A program made the position numbers and the translations under genes. A DNA stretch of 63,877 nt. Source: Myxococcales bacterium. Its GTDB lineage: Bacteria; Myxococcota_A; Polyangia; Polyangiales; Ga0077539. Under the pieces are notes generated by a model that had not been told where the DNA came from, made no database searches, and worked only from the letters and a program-made list of their open reading frames with translations. The stretch is from the NCBI GenBank assembly GCA_016793325.1, contig JAEUKI010000064.1, forward strand, positions 1-63,877, in the 5' to 3' direction. Below are positions 16,742 through 27,325 of the stretch, piece by piece (positions within the stretch are counted from its first letter, which is position 1; each line of letters begins with the position of its first letter).

Positions 16742-18183
16742 GGGACCTCCACGACGGCGTCGCTGGTGGTGCAGCCGACGCACGCGAGCACGGCTCCCTC
16801 TGCCTTTTCGCTCTCGAGAAGGCAGTTGGGCTCGACCATGTCGATCGACCCAGAGACCAACTTGAGCTTGCAGGCGCCGCAGCCGCCCATCGTGCACGAG
16901 AAGGGCATGTCGAGGCCCGCTTCGAGGCCCGCCTCGAGGACAGTCTGATCGGGGCGCGTGACGAGGCTCTTTCGCCCGTTGCGACCGTAGCGGATCTCGA
17001 GCTTGTGACCGCCGCGCGAGGCGGGGGCGTCGTGCGTTCGCTTCTGCGGCGACGTGAAGCGCTCTTCGTGAATGTGCTCGCGCGGGACGCCTCGGGCGAG
17101 CAGCGTCGCGCGGACGGCGTCCATCATGGGCTCGGGTCCGCACACGAAGCACTGCGCGTCCGCTGGAACCTCGAGGACCTCGCACACCGCCGCGCACGTC
17201 TCTTGATCGAGCCGACCGGTGACTTCGGCGTACGGGTCTTGCCGCTCGAGCACCGGGAGGTGTCGAAAGCGCGCTCCGTACTCGCGAGACACTTCATCGA
17301 GCGCCTCGCGAAAGATCACGGTGTCCTTCGCGCGATTGGCGTACACGAGCGTGACGTGGGTCCACGGGTGCTTGGCGAGCGCGTCGCGGAGCATCGAAAA
17401 GATGGGCGTGATCCCGCTGCCGCCCACGAAGAGCCAGAGCTGCTCGGGCGCCGCCGGGCCCGCAGCCGCGAGCGTAAACGAGCCGGATGGACCGAGGATC
17501 TCCATCGTGTCGCCGTCGCGGACGGTGTCGTTCAAGTGGTTGGACACGAGGCCGCCGTCGACGCGCTTGACGGTGATCGCGAAGCGAGGGAGCTCGCTGG
17601 TCAAGCTCGAGATCGAGTACGCGCGCCGGTGGGTCTCGCCCTTCACGTGCGAGACGACCGTGACGAACTGGCCCGGAGCGAACGAGAACGCCGCTCCGCT
17701 CGGGTCCTCGAGCACGAAGCTCGACGCGTCCTGGGTCTCGCGGCGCACTTCGACGACGCGCATCTTACGAGGCTGCAACGATCGCGCGGGCTCGGTGGAC
17801 GCGCCCTGCGAGGGATTCTCTGCGCGCGCGGTGTCGGCGCTGGGCTTGCGGTCGACGGTGACGGGCGCTTTCTCGCCGCGGACGCCCCGGGTCATCGAGC
17901 GGACGTCGCGACGGATCGCGTCGTAGCGCTCGGCGAGCGACGCGGGGAGCAGCGCGGACACGATCGAGATCTCGTCGAGCGGCGGGGGCGCGTCGACGGT
18001 CGAACCCGGTGATGAATACGGGTGCGTTTTATCAACCGTGAGCGACCGAACCATCTGCCGAACGTCGTGGCGAACAGCGTCGATCCGAGGGTGCAGCGCG
18101 CGGGGCGTGACGCGCGCGACGGCCGCGGCCACCAGGTCGATGGCGGTCGGGCGGGACGAAGGAGTTGGGTTGCCGTCGCTCAT
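16738..18183 (-). CDS. Ferredoxin-NAD(P)H reductase with C-terminal [2Fe-2S] domain
   Basis: A 481-residue electron-transfer flavoprotein. The FNR-type FAD domain has RAYSISS, the nucleotide domain has GGSGITPIFSMLRDAL, and FVCGPEPMMDAV matches the family. The C-terminal plant-type ferredoxin domain has CTMGGCGAC plus a fourth Cys in VLACVG. The layout is like that of phenol/phenylacetyl-CoA oxygenase reductases. The N-terminal ~130 residues are unusual: two copies of a short motif, IDAVRHDVRQMVRSL and YDAIRRDVRSMTRGV, separated by a Pro/Ser-rich linker. Start 18183 (MSDGNPTPS) agrees with the promoter at 18199-18227; ATG 18219 would fall inside that promoter. Confidence 0.85.
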
Positions 18184-18198
18184 ATCGAGTGAGTCCGG

Positions 18199-18227
18199 GT
18201 TGTATGGGGCAACGCGCATTGTGTCAA
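18199..18227 (-). promoter_or_regulatory. Sigma-70-type promoter of the reductase-MerR-diiron operon
   Basis: On the minus strand, -35 TTGACA (18222-18227) and -10 TACAAC (18199-18204) are separated by 17 bp. The predicted transcript begins a few bases before ATG 18183, giving a very short leader. Confidence 0.6.
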
Positions 18228-18234
18228 GTGACAC
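18221..18234. promoter_or_regulatory. Palindrome GTGTCAAGTGACAC over the -35 element (operator candidate)
   Basis: Perfect 6-bp arms (GTGTCA/TGACAC) around a 2-bp centre, overlapping the TTGACA box. Binding here would block or remodel the promoter. The MerR protein of the same operon is the obvious candidate ligand; this is inference. Confidence 0.55.
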
Positions 18235-18279
18235 TCTACACAATGCAGGTACCTCCCGGATTTCTGCGACAATTCCGCG

Positions 18280-19947
18280 ATGTTCACTGGAATTGCGATC
18301 GAGCTGTCGACCTCGTGCCCTCGCTGCAAAGGCGCGCTTCCGCTCAACGGCGCGAGCGAGAGCGTCTTGTGCGACGCCTGCCGGACGGTGACCCCGACGC
18401 CCGTCGAGCTCTGGAAGACGGTGCTCGCCAGCGCGCTCGGCGAGGCCATTACGATGCAGCCCGAAGAGGGGCGGACGAGCGCCATGTTCACGCCGCACGG
18501 AAAGTTCGACCTGCTCTACGGTCGGCTCGACGCGCGGTGCACGAACAAGGACTGCAAAGCGCCGTTCGATCCTGCGCAAATAGCCAGCAGATTGTCAGCG
18601 GGGTCGATTTCGTGTGCGCGATGCCAGACCGCCGTCGCCCTGCGCGCCGCGCCGCCGTGGATGCGCGAGGTTCACCCCAACGCCGCCGTGCTCTTGGGCG
18701 AGGCGATGGCCGCGAGCGCTCCGAGCGAGAACCCCGCGTCGGTGCGGTTCCACTGCTACCACTGCGGCGCGGGAATGCCGCTCGACGGAAAGGAGCGCAC
18801 GGTTCGCTGCGAGTATTGTCGACAGAGCCTCGTCGTTCCCGACGAGATCTGGGTGCGGGTCAACCCTGTGCGCAAGGTCGAGCGCTGGTGGGTGCTGCTC
18901 GACATCGACGTCGCTCGCGCTGCGGGCGCGCTTCCACAGAGCGTGAGCTCGCTCTGCGCGATCACCGTCGAGGCCGGAGGAAACCTCGTCCTCGCGTGGC
19001 ACAGCGACGACGACGGAGACGCGGGACACCCGTGCCGCATCGCGCTCGCGCGCCGTGACGGACTGCTCACGTGGTTGCAATCCGGCGTCGAGTTCTCGGA
19101 GTACTGCCGCTTGGTCACCTCGCCCAACGACGGATCGCTCTGGATCGTCGACAAGTCCGAGGGCTTCGCGCGGCAGCTCCACGCACAAACAGGAGAGCCC
19201 GTAAGGACGCTCTCGCCGAAGAAGACCGCGTTCGACGCGACGGAGTTCAATGACGTCGCGATCGATTGGGACGGGTCGTTTCTGCTGTTTCGCAGCGACG
19301 ACGTCGCGAGCTACGCGCTTCGGAGGTTCGCGCCGGACGGCTCGCGGATCCCCACATGGCCCGGGCAGAAGATCGTTCGCGACGAGTCCGACGTGGACCT
19401 CCCCGAGTGGACGTCGCTGCGATCCAAGCCCGTGCGGCTCCCGTCGGGCGCGAGGATCGTCGTCGGCTGGGACGGGGCGTTCTGGACGTACGACTCGCAC
19501 GGATCACACGTCGCGAAGTTCGCGCGCGACGGATCGCTGCTCGGCGTGCTCGCGCTCGGATCGCGCGTGCTTCGCTCGATTCACGGCGCATTCGCGCGGC
19601 GCGACGGCGCGCTCATCGTGCTCGGCGACGCGACCCAACCGCTCGGCGAGTCGCACTGGCCCCACGTCGCCGTGCTCGGCGCGGACGGAGCCCTGCGGCT
19701 CACCCTCGGGCCGAACCTCGCGCCCGAGGCGCTCTCGCTCGGCAGCCACGCAGAGTTTCTCGCGGGAATGCCCGACGGATCGTTCTTCGTGACCGGACGA
19801 GACACCGACGCCGTGCGCGGCTTCGACGCCGAGGGTCGACGCGTGTTCACCAGCAGCGCGACGCGCGCGCTCGAGACCGGCTACCTCGCCGAGACCCTCG
19901 CCAAGGCGCGCCGCGGCAAGCGCCTCGCCGCGGACCGAGAGCGCTGA
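18280..19947 (+). CDS. Zinc-ribbon protein with C-terminal propeller-like region
   Basis: A 555-residue protein with three Cys4 zinc-ribbon-like elements in its first ~190 residues: C13-x2-C16/C31-x2-C34, CTNKDC/CARC, and CYHC/CEYC. The last has the spacing of a rubredoxin-type knuckle (FHCYHCGAGMPLDG ... RCEYCRQSLVVPDEIW). The remaining ~350 residues resemble an NHL/WD-type propeller with repeated [F/V]-x-x-DGS motifs (FAPDGSRIP, FARDGSLLGV, MPDGSFFV). No signal peptide. It is divergent from the reductase operon. Function unknown; a protein- or nucleic-acid-interaction scaffold is plausible. Confidence 0.65.
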   Translation: MFTGIAIELSTSCPRCKGALPLNGASESVLCDACRTVTPTPVELWKTVLASALGEAITMQPEEGRTSAMFTPHGKFDLLYGRLDARCTNKDCKAPFDPAQIASRLSAGSISCARCQTAVALRAAPPWMREVHPNAAVLLGEAMAASAPSENPASVRFHCYHCGAGMPLDGKERTVRCEYCRQSLVVPDEIWVRVNPVRKVERWWVLLDIDVARAAGALPQSVSSLCAITVEAGGNLVLAWHSDDDGDAGHPCRIALARRDGLLTWLQSGVEFSEYCRLVTSPNDGSLWIVDKSEGFARQLHAQTGEPVRTLSPKKTAFDATEFNDVAIDWDGSFLLFRSDDVASYALRRFAPDGSRIPTWPGQKIVRDESDVDLPEWTSLRSKPVRLPSGARIVVGWDGAFWTYDSHGSHVAKFARDGSLLGVLALGSRVLRSIHGAFARRDGALIVLGDATQPLGESHWPHVAVLGADGALRLTLGPNLAPEALSLGSHAEFLAGMPDGSFFVTGRDTDAVRGFDAEGRRVFTSSATRALETGYLAETLAKARRGKRLAADRER

Positions 19948-19997
19948 CCGAGCGCTCGGCGTCCGACGCGCGCATCGCTGGCCGAATCCTCGCCGCG

Positions 19998-20648
19998 ATG
20001 TGCGACCCTGCGATTCAGACGATGGATCGCCGCTCGAAGCTGCCCCTCACGCTGCTCGCACTGCTCTTGATTGTGTGTGCGCTCACGGCCTGGGCGCCGC
20101 CCGCGGGTCGCAAGAACTGGGCGCTCGAGGTCGTCCCTGGGCTCTTGCTCGTCGCGTGGATGGCGGCGACGCACAAGCGATGGAGGCTCTCGAACGTCGT
20201 CTACGTCGGGACGTTCTTGCACATGCTCGTCTTGATTTATGGTGGCTACTACACGTACGCGAACACGCCGCTCGGCAACTGGGCGAAGGAGGCCTTTCAC
20301 CTCTCGCGCAATCACTACGACCGGATCGGGCACTTCGCGCTCGGGTTCTTTCCGGCGCTGTTTACGAGGGAGGTGTTGCTCAAGAAGACCCCGCTGGTTC
20401 CCGGAGGGTGGCTCGCGTTTCTCGTGTGGTCCGTGGTCTTCATGGTGGGGGCCTTCTGGGAGCTCATCGAGTGGTGGACCACGCTCGTCGTCGCAGGCGA
20501 CGTGGGACAAGCGTTTCTCGGCTCGCAGGGCGACGTGTGGGACGCGCAGTGGGACATGTTTCTCGTGGGCGTCGGCGGCGCCGTGGCGCTCGCGACCCTG
20601 AGCAAGACCCACCAACGATCGATGGAGAAGGCCGCAGGAGCCCCGTGA
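19998..20648 (+). CDS. DUF2238 (YjdF-like) inner-membrane protein
   Basis: A 216-residue polytopic membrane protein matching the DUF2238/YjdF family. About five to six helices are visible, with the family signatures NHYDRIGHFALGFFPALFTR, GAFWELIEWW and QGDVWDAQWDMF, which place conserved His, Asp and Glu residues at helix ends. Length agrees with E. coli YjdF (about 209 aa). The in-frame ATG 20022 (MDRRSKLPLTLL) is an alternative start; neither has a clear ribosome-binding site. The biochemical role of the family is not known to me. Confidence 0.8.
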   Translation: MCDPAIQTMDRRSKLPLTLLALLLIVCALTAWAPPAGRKNWALEVVPGLLLVAWMAATHKRWRLSNVVYVGTFLHMLVLIYGGYYTYANTPLGNWAKEAFHLSRNHYDRIGHFALGFFPALFTREVLLKKTPLVPGGWLAFLVWSVVFMVGAFWELIEWWTTLVVAGDVGQAFLGSQGDVWDAQWDMFLVGVGGAVALATLSKTHQRSMEKAAGAP

Positions 20649-20664
20649 CGCGCGGCGAAGAGCC

Positions 20665-21744
<1,080 letters not shown>

Positions 21745-21771
21745 GGCCAGGGAGGGTACGATGGTGAGCCC

Positions 21772-22677
21772 GTGCCCCGAAACGCATTGTGGAGCGAGCT
21801 GCTCCCGCTCGAGATCGTTCGTGATCCCGCGACGCTCAGGCTCGTCGCAAGGTTCGGGCTCGAGCTTCGGCTCGCGTGCTTCGCGGAGACGACCTCGTTC
21901 GACGAGCTCGCCCTCACGCTCGAGCGAGCCCGCGCGCACGACGTCGAGGTCGCCCTCTGGCCGATGCTCTCCAACGACGAGGGCCGCTGGGCCAGCGCGC
22001 ACAACGGCGAGGCGTTTGCCCGCAACGCGCGTCGCGTGATCGCCGAGATGCGCGCGCGATCGTGCGCAGTTCGGGCGCTCATGGTGGACATCGAGCCGCC
22101 CATCGACGTGATGTCGCGCTGGCTCGCGCGGGCGAAGGCGCGCGTCCCGCGCAGGACCGACGGCGCCGCGACGCCGAGCGTCCCCGAGATCGAACAACGA
22201 CTCGAGGGCGACCGCGCGCTCGTCGCGCTCTTCGACGAGCTCATCGACGAGGGCGTGCGCGTCGGGGCGGCGGTCGTTCCGACGCACGTGCTCGGCGGGA
22301 CGGTGGGACGCGGGCTCGAGTGGCTCTTGGGGCTGCCCAACGACGACGTCGCGTACGAGCCCGCGAGCTCGATGCTCTACAGCTCGATGATGGAGGGCTA
22401 CTCGCGCGGGTGGATCTCGCGAATGCGAGCGAAATCCCTGCTCGAACGCGGCGCGAAGCGCGCTGTGTCTCGCTTCGGGTCGCGCGCCGAAATCTCGCTC
22501 GGCGTCGTCGGAACCGGCGCCCTCGGCGACGAGCCCACCTATCGCGACGTGCGCGAGCTCCATGAAGATGTCGAGATCGCGCGGAGCGCAGGCGTCAGCC
22601 GGCTCGCGCTCTTCGACCTTCGAGGCGTGCTCGAGCGCTCGTCCCCCGAAGCGTGGCTCGAAGCGCTTACATCTTGA
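21772..22677 (+). CDS. Hypothetical TIM-barrel-like protein
   Basis: A 301-residue protein, probably from GTG 21772; GGAGGG at 21751-21756 is somewhat distant, and the nearer ATG 21761 is out of frame. Alternating strand-helix segments with barrel-like strand ends (LRLACFAET, DVEVALWPML, VRALMVDIEPP, GAAVVPTHVL, ISLGVVGTGALGDEP, RLALFDLRGV) suggest a TIM barrel, perhaps glycosidase-like. The acidic pair in MVDIEPP resembles a catalytic strand end. Divergent from the glycosyltransferase gene, and its end overlaps the convergent reductase gene by 11 bp. No family recognised. Confidence 0.5.
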   Translation: MPRNALWSELLPLEIVRDPATLRLVARFGLELRLACFAETTSFDELALTLERARAHDVEVALWPMLSNDEGRWASAHNGEAFARNARRVIAEMRARSCAVRALMVDIEPPIDVMSRWLARAKARVPRRTDGAATPSVPEIEQRLEGDRALVALFDELIDEGVRVGAAVVPTHVLGGTVGRGLEWLLGLPNDDVAYEPASSMLYSSMMEGYSRGWISRMRAKSLLERGAKRAVSRFGSRAEISLGVVGTGALGDEPTYRDVRELHEDVEIARSAGVSRLALFDLRGVLERSSPEAWLEALTS

Positions 22678-25600
22678 ATACTGGCTCGAGACCGCGGACG
22701 TAGCGCGCGATCATGGCGTCGTCGATCGCGGGACACACGACGCCTCGCTCGGCGAGCCACGCGCGCGTCGCGCGCGATGGCCACGGGCCGCTCCCCAGCG
22801 AAAACGACGCTCCGAAGAACGCAGCCAGCGGCCTGAGCGGGCTGTCTCGGTCGAGCGCCGCGCGCCCGCGAAAGCTCTCGTAGTCGACGAGCTCGCACGG
22901 CCCGAGCGCCGCGAGCGAGCGCCCGAGCGCGGTGAAGGTCATCGAGCGCTCGACGTTGCAGAGGTGCAGGACGCGCCCGGCGGAAGACGGCTCGACCAAC
23001 GCCGCGACGATGGCGTCGGCCACGAAATCAACGGGCGTCATGTCCAGCGTCGCCGGGTGGTCGAGCGCGACGCGGTACCTCCGGCACGCGGCGAGGTAGC
23101 GGTGGACGAAATCCGTGGGGTTTCCCAGTCCGCGAGCGCTGTGTCCCGTGATGAGCCCGGGGCGATGGACGCACACCGGCGCGCCCTCGGCCCGCGCCCG
23201 TCTCGCGAGGTGCTCGGCGACCCATTTGCTCGCGGCGTACCCACCGGCCCGCGCGGCGCTGTCGAGGGGCAGAAAAGAGCCCTCGTCTCCGTCCGAAGGA
23301 GCGGTCGAGATCGTCGAGACGAAGTGGAGCGGCTTGATTGTGTGTGTTCGACACAGCTCGACGAGCGACCGCGTGGCGAGCACGTTGGGCGCCCGCAGCG
23401 GCTCGTACGCCGTGAGCCAATTGACCGTCGCCGCGCAGTGAACGACCGCGTCGCACTCGCCCGCGAGACCGTCGAGCGTCGCGGCGTCGAGCCCGAGGGA
23501 CGGCGCGGCGAGGTCTGCGCGAACGGCGCTCCATCGCGTCGATTCGAGCGGCGCGAGCCGGTACCGCTCGAGCGCTGAGCGCACGCGCGCGGTCGCCTCG
23601 TCGTCGCTCGTCGCGCGCACGAGGCAGCGCACCGTGGCTCGAGTCCGACGCAAGAGCGACTCGAGCACGTGCGCCCCGAGCAACCCAGTAGCGCCCGTGA
23701 GCAACACACGCTCGGGTGCTCGATGCGCGAAGCTCGGCAGCGCGCGATCGAAGGGCCCGAGCGCGAGCGCGCAGTCGTCAGCGAGCGTGACGCGCGCGAC
23801 CAGGGTCGGGTCGATCGATGCTTCGATGCGCTCTGCGAGCGCGCGCAGCGTCGAAGACGACGACCAGTGCGCGAGAGGAACGTCGCGCCCGAGCTCGGTC
23901 GCGAACGCCGCGAGCACCTCGGCCGACGCGAGGCTGTCGAGCCCGAGCCCTTCGTGCAGCCGATCGTCGGCGCTCACGGGTCGGCGCGTGACGGCGGTCG
24001 CGATCGCGGCGAGGCGATCCGCGAGCGTCTGTCCACGCGCGACGCGCTCGACCGGCGTCGCCGACAGCGCGGCGAGCGCTTCGCGATAGCGCGCGAGAAC
24101 GCCCTTGCGATCGATCTTCTGACTCGCGGTCAGCGTGCGATCTTCCGTCGAAAATGGCTTCGCGTCGACGATCACGCGCCGCGGGAGCTCGTACGCTCGG
24201 AGCCCCGCCGAAGCGCCGTGCTCGACGAGCGCGGCGAGGACCACGGACTCGGCGCGCGGGTGGGAGACGAGCGCATCGAGGGCGCTAGCGTGGGTGACCG
24301 AGAGCGCGGCGGCGAGCGGCTCGAGGCGGGCGATCACGATCGCGAAGAGCGAGCCGCCCTCGGGGTCGAGCGTGAGGACGACGCGGTCGACCATCGCACA
24401 GGTATTCAACACGCCCTCGCAGCGCTCGAGCGTGACGAACTCGCCGTTCGCGAGCTTGACCGTGTTGGATTTGCGGCCGAGCACGGTGATGGCGTTCTTC
24501 TCGAGGTCGCGCTCGACGATGTCGCCCGTTCGAAAGAAGCCCTCGTGATCGAAGCTCGCGGCGGTGGTCTCGGGGTCGTTGTAGTAGCCGTCGATCGCGT
24601 GGAGCGAGCGCACCCAGAGCTCGCCGCGCACGATCGCGCCGCCGCCGGGGTCGACGCCGTCGACGGGGACCACCTTGAGGTCGACGTTGGAGACGGGGGT
24701 GAAATTGCTGGTGATCGTTCCGACTTCGGTGCTGCCGTAGCCGTCGAACACCCACAGGTCCGAGAAGCAACGACGCAAGAACGAGAGCACCTCGGGGCTG
24801 ACGGGGGCGCTTCCTGTCGAGACGCCTTGGAGGTTGCGACCGAACGCCCCGCGCGTCACGCGGAGCTCGTCGCGCTCGATCTCGTCGTGCGAACGCTCGG
24901 GGTGCGCGCGCTTCTGCGCCTCGACGCGCTGGGTGTGCCGACGAAACACCGCGTCGAACAAGCGGGGAACGGACGCCACCCACGTCGGCTCGAACGCCGC
25001 GAGGTCCGAGAGCACGTGCTCGCCGCCGGACGACAGCCCGATGTGCGATCCGTGGAGCACCGCCGCGGGAAGGTAGTTTCGCTCGGAGAGGTGACTCAAC
25101 GGCTGAAACGACAGGTGCAGCGCGGGCTGCGCGGCGCCGTACGACTGGATCACGGCGTTGAAGCGCGCGTAGCTGCGCATGGCGCCCTTCGGCGTTCCAG
25201 TGCTGCCGCTCGTGAAGAGAATCGTGTGCGTATCGCCCTGCGAACGGGCGATCGGCGGCGGCGGAGCGGGCCCGCGCTCGTCGAGCATCGAGCGATACGA
25301 GCGCACCGAGAGCGCGTCGGTCTGGGTCGTCGGGAGCTCTGTCGGAGCGGCGGACGGTTGAAATCGTGTGTCATCGAGCGCCACCACGAGATCGACCGTG
25401 CCCGTCTTGCGAGCGGCGGCGCACACGCGCTCCATCGCAGCGCCGTCGCACAGAACGACGTCGAGCGCGCAGCGAGAGAGCACGTTTGCGAGGCGCTCTT
25501 CGTCGTCATCGGGGCTCAGGTTGACGACGACGTACCCACGGAGCACCGCGGCGATTTCGGCCGCGAGCCACTCGGGTCGATTGCGGGTGCACACGCCGAA

Positions 25601-26341
25601 CATCACGCGCGCAGGGGCGTCGGCGCTGGCGTTGTAGCGACGCGACTCGAGGGCGCGGGCGAGCGAGGCGGCGAGGAGGCGGGCTTCGTTCCAAAGGTCG
25701 ATGTAGCGGTGGGTGACGGAGAAGGGACCTTCGCCTGGCTGAGCGCGGGCGCTGAACAGCGGGCGCTGCGCGAACCGCGTGAACGCGCGCTGGTAGCTGA
25801 GCGCGAGGGTGTCGCCGTAGAGCTCCGTTCCATCGAGGATGATCCCGCGCACCCAGAGGCGCGGGAGCGAGCCGTCGGGCGCGACGAGCGTCACGCGAAC
25901 GAAGCGCGCGACCCAATCGACGGCGCGAAGGAGCACCAGCGTCCCGTCCTCGGCGACGGGTAGATCGCCCGCGAGCGCCTCGAGCGTGTAGCTACCCTCG
26001 GGAGGCCCGCGGCTCGTCGACTCGAACGCATACCCCTCGACGCGCACGCGAACGTCGGGATCGACCGCTTCGATCCACAGCGTCACGTGCTCGAGCGCCG
26101 TCGACGCGCCGAGGTCGATCGTCCAGAACGGCGCCGGCTCGCGCCGCGTCGGCCGCGAGTACATCGTCGGTGGGTCACGATCGACAGAGCTCTGCTTGGT
26201 CCACTTTCCGTGGGCCATGTCCGCGCAGTAGAGCGGCGGGGCGCCCTCGATCGACGGAAATCTCGAGGGACGACGAGACGCCCCGATCGGGGCCTGCGGT
26301 GTCCAATAGTGACAGTCGAGCGCGGCGTCGAGGTCGCTCAC
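22667..26341 (-). CDS. Carboxylic-acid-reductase-type enzyme (discoidin-like/A/PCP/thioester reductase)
   Basis: A 1224-residue multidomain enzyme. Residues ~30-165 resemble an F5/8 type C (discoidin) domain: KWTKQSSVDRDPPTMYS, FWTIDLGASTALEHVTLWIE, RFVRVTLVAPDG. An AMP-forming adenylation domain follows (ILFTSGSTGTPKG near 380, GYGSTEVG, GFFRTGDIV). A carrier domain has its phosphopantetheine Ser at ~803 (GLGLDSL). Residues ~870-1224 form a thioester reductase domain (LLTGATGLLGAHVLE, YAASKWVAEHL). The expected reaction is ATP-dependent activation of a carboxylic acid and NADPH release as aldehyde. GTG 26341 is taken as the start, 38 bp after the alpha/beta hydrolase stop; the start is the least certain part. 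Confidence 0.82.
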   Translation of the reverse strand: MSDLDAALDCHYWTPQAPIGASRRPSRFPSIEGAPPLYCADMAHGKWTKQSSVDRDPPTMYSRPTRREPAPFWTIDLGASTALEHVTLWIEAVDPDVRVRVEGYAFESTSRGPPEGSYTLEALAGDLPVAEDGTLVLLRAVDWVARFVRVTLVAPDGSLPRLWVRGIILDGTELYGDTLALSYQRAFTRFAQRPLFSARAQPGEGPFSVTHRYIDLWNEARLLAASLARALESRRYNASADAPARVMFGVCTRNRPEWLAAEIAAVLRGYVVVNLSPDDDEERLANVLSRCALDVVLCDGAAMERVCAAARKTGTVDLVVALDDTRFQPSAAPTELPTTQTDALSVRSYRSMLDERGPAPPPPIARSQGDTHTILFTSGSTGTPKGAMRSYARFNAVIQSYGAAQPALHLSFQPLSHLSERNYLPAAVLHGSHIGLSSGGEHVLSDLAAFEPTWVASVPRLFDAVFRRHTQRVEAQKRAHPERSHDEIERDELRVTRGAFGRNLQGVSTGSAPVSPEVLSFLRRCFSDLWVFDGYGSTEVGTITSNFTPVSNVDLKVVPVDGVDPGGGAIVRGELWVRSLHAIDGYYNDPETTAASFDHEGFFRTGDIVERDLEKNAITVLGRKSNTVKLANGEFVTLERCEGVLNTCAMVDRVVLTLDPEGGSLFAIVIARLEPLAAALSVTHASALDALVSHPRAESVVLAALVEHGASAGLRAYELPRRVIVDAKPFSTEDRTLTASQKIDRKGVLARYREALAALSATPVERVARGQTLADRLAAIATAVTRRPVSADDRLHEGLGLDSLASAEVLAAFATELGRDVPLAHWSSSSTLRALAERIEASIDPTLVARVTLADDCALALGPFDRALPSFAHRAPERVLLTGATGLLGAHVLESLLRRTRATVRCLVRATSDDEATARVRSALERYRLAPLESTRWSAVRADLAAPSLGLDAATLDGLAGECDAVVHCAATVNWLTAYEPLRAPNVLATRSLVELCRTHTIKPLHFVSTISTAPSDGDEGSFLPLDSAARAGGYAASKWVAEHLARRARAEGAPVCVHRPGLITGHSARGLGNPTDFVHRYLAACRRYRVALDHPATLDMTPVDFVADAIVAALVEPSSAGRVLHLCNVERSMTFTALGRSLAALGPCELVDYESFRGRAALDRDSPLRPLAAFFGASFSLGSGPWPSRATRAWLAERGVVCPAIDDAMIARYVRGLEPVFKM

Positions 26342-26379
26342 GGGACCATGACTGTAGCCGGTGCAACAGCGCGCTGGGC

Positions 26380-27192
26380 TCAGCTCGTGCGCAAGAAGCG
26401 CTCGAGCGCGAGGGCGCTCGGCTCGGGCTGCTCGGTCGTAAAATCGTGCCCAGCGCCCGGGAGGATCTCGAGCTTCGCGCCAGGGATCGCAGCGGCGAGA
26501 CGCCTGGAGTTTTCTGCGGGAATCAATCGATCCGCGTCGCCCGTCACGACGAGCGTCTCGGCGCGGATCGCGCCCACCTCGCGGGACACGTCGTGCTCGG
26601 CCGCGGCGAGGAGCTGCAGCGCGCTGCCGCGGAGCGGGACGGGCTCGCTCGTGGCGATCGCGCGCCACGCCGGGATGATGTCGTCGCGCTCGCGCAGAAA
26701 CGAAGGCGAGACGACGATGGGCGCTGTGTACTCGAGCGCGTCCGCGAAGCGAAGCCTCCCTGCGCGAAGGAGCATCGCGATCGACCCGAGCGGAATGCGT
26801 TCGGCCGCGCGACCTCCCATCGTCGTGCAGCCGAGGACGAGCTTGTCGGTGCGCGAGGCGTGCCGCAGCGCGAAGCGCATGGCGATCATGCCGCCGAGGG
26901 ACATTCCAAAGATGTGCGCGCGCTCGACGCCCGCGTGGTCCATCACCGCCGCGACGTCGTCGGCCATCTGCCGCGTCGTAAAGGGAACCACCGGCTTGTC
27001 CGAGCGCCCTACGCCCCGATTGTCGAGCACGAGGACCGAGAACGAACGACGCATCCGCGGGACAAAATCCAGCCAGAACCGCGCTGATCGCGCGAGCCCG
27101 CGGATCATCACGAGCACCGGCGCGCCGCGTCCCGCGTTGGATGGATGCAGCTCGTAGTAGAGCGCGACGTCGCCGTTGTGTGCGTGGCCCAT
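26380..27192 (-). CDS. Alpha/beta-fold hydrolase
   Basis: A 270-residue serine hydrolase with the nucleophile elbow GMSLGG (Ser98), Asp in TGDADRLI and His in GAGHDFTTE, the Ser-Asp-His triad of this fold. Oxyanion-region motifs IRGLARSARFW and DNRGVGRSDKP are typical of esterases and lactonases (3-oxoadipate-enol-lactonase-like). No signal peptide, so cytoplasmic. It precedes the carboxylic-acid-reductase-type gene by 38 bp on the same strand and may release or prepare the acyl substrate. Substrate unknown. Confidence 0.88.
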   Translation of the reverse strand: MGHAHNGDVALYYELHPSNAGRGAPVLVMIRGLARSARFWLDFVPRMRRSFSVLVLDNRGVGRSDKPVVPFTTRQMADDVAAVMDHAGVERAHIFGMSLGGMIAMRFALRHASRTDKLVLGCTTMGGRAAERIPLGSIAMLLRAGRLRFADALEYTAPIVVSPSFLRERDDIIPAWRAIATSEPVPLRGSALQLLAAAEHDVSREVGAIRAETLVVTGDADRLIPAENSRRLAAAIPGAKLEILPGAGHDFTTEQPEPSALALERFLRTS

Positions 27193-27325
27193 CGATGTGC
27201 TCGGGAGCTATACCGGCTCTGCCATCGGTTGGCGACACGCGAGCTGAGCTTCTCGGGACATTTCAGGCTCGCGATGTGCTTGCGCGGCTTCGGTGTGAGT
27301 AGAGTGCGCCCGTCCCCGGACGTCG

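Noticed and set aside
26342..27238. N-terminal 299-codon extension of the carboxylic-acid-reductase-type gene
   Set aside because: It overlaps the alpha/beta hydrolase on the same strand in another frame and is arginine-rich.
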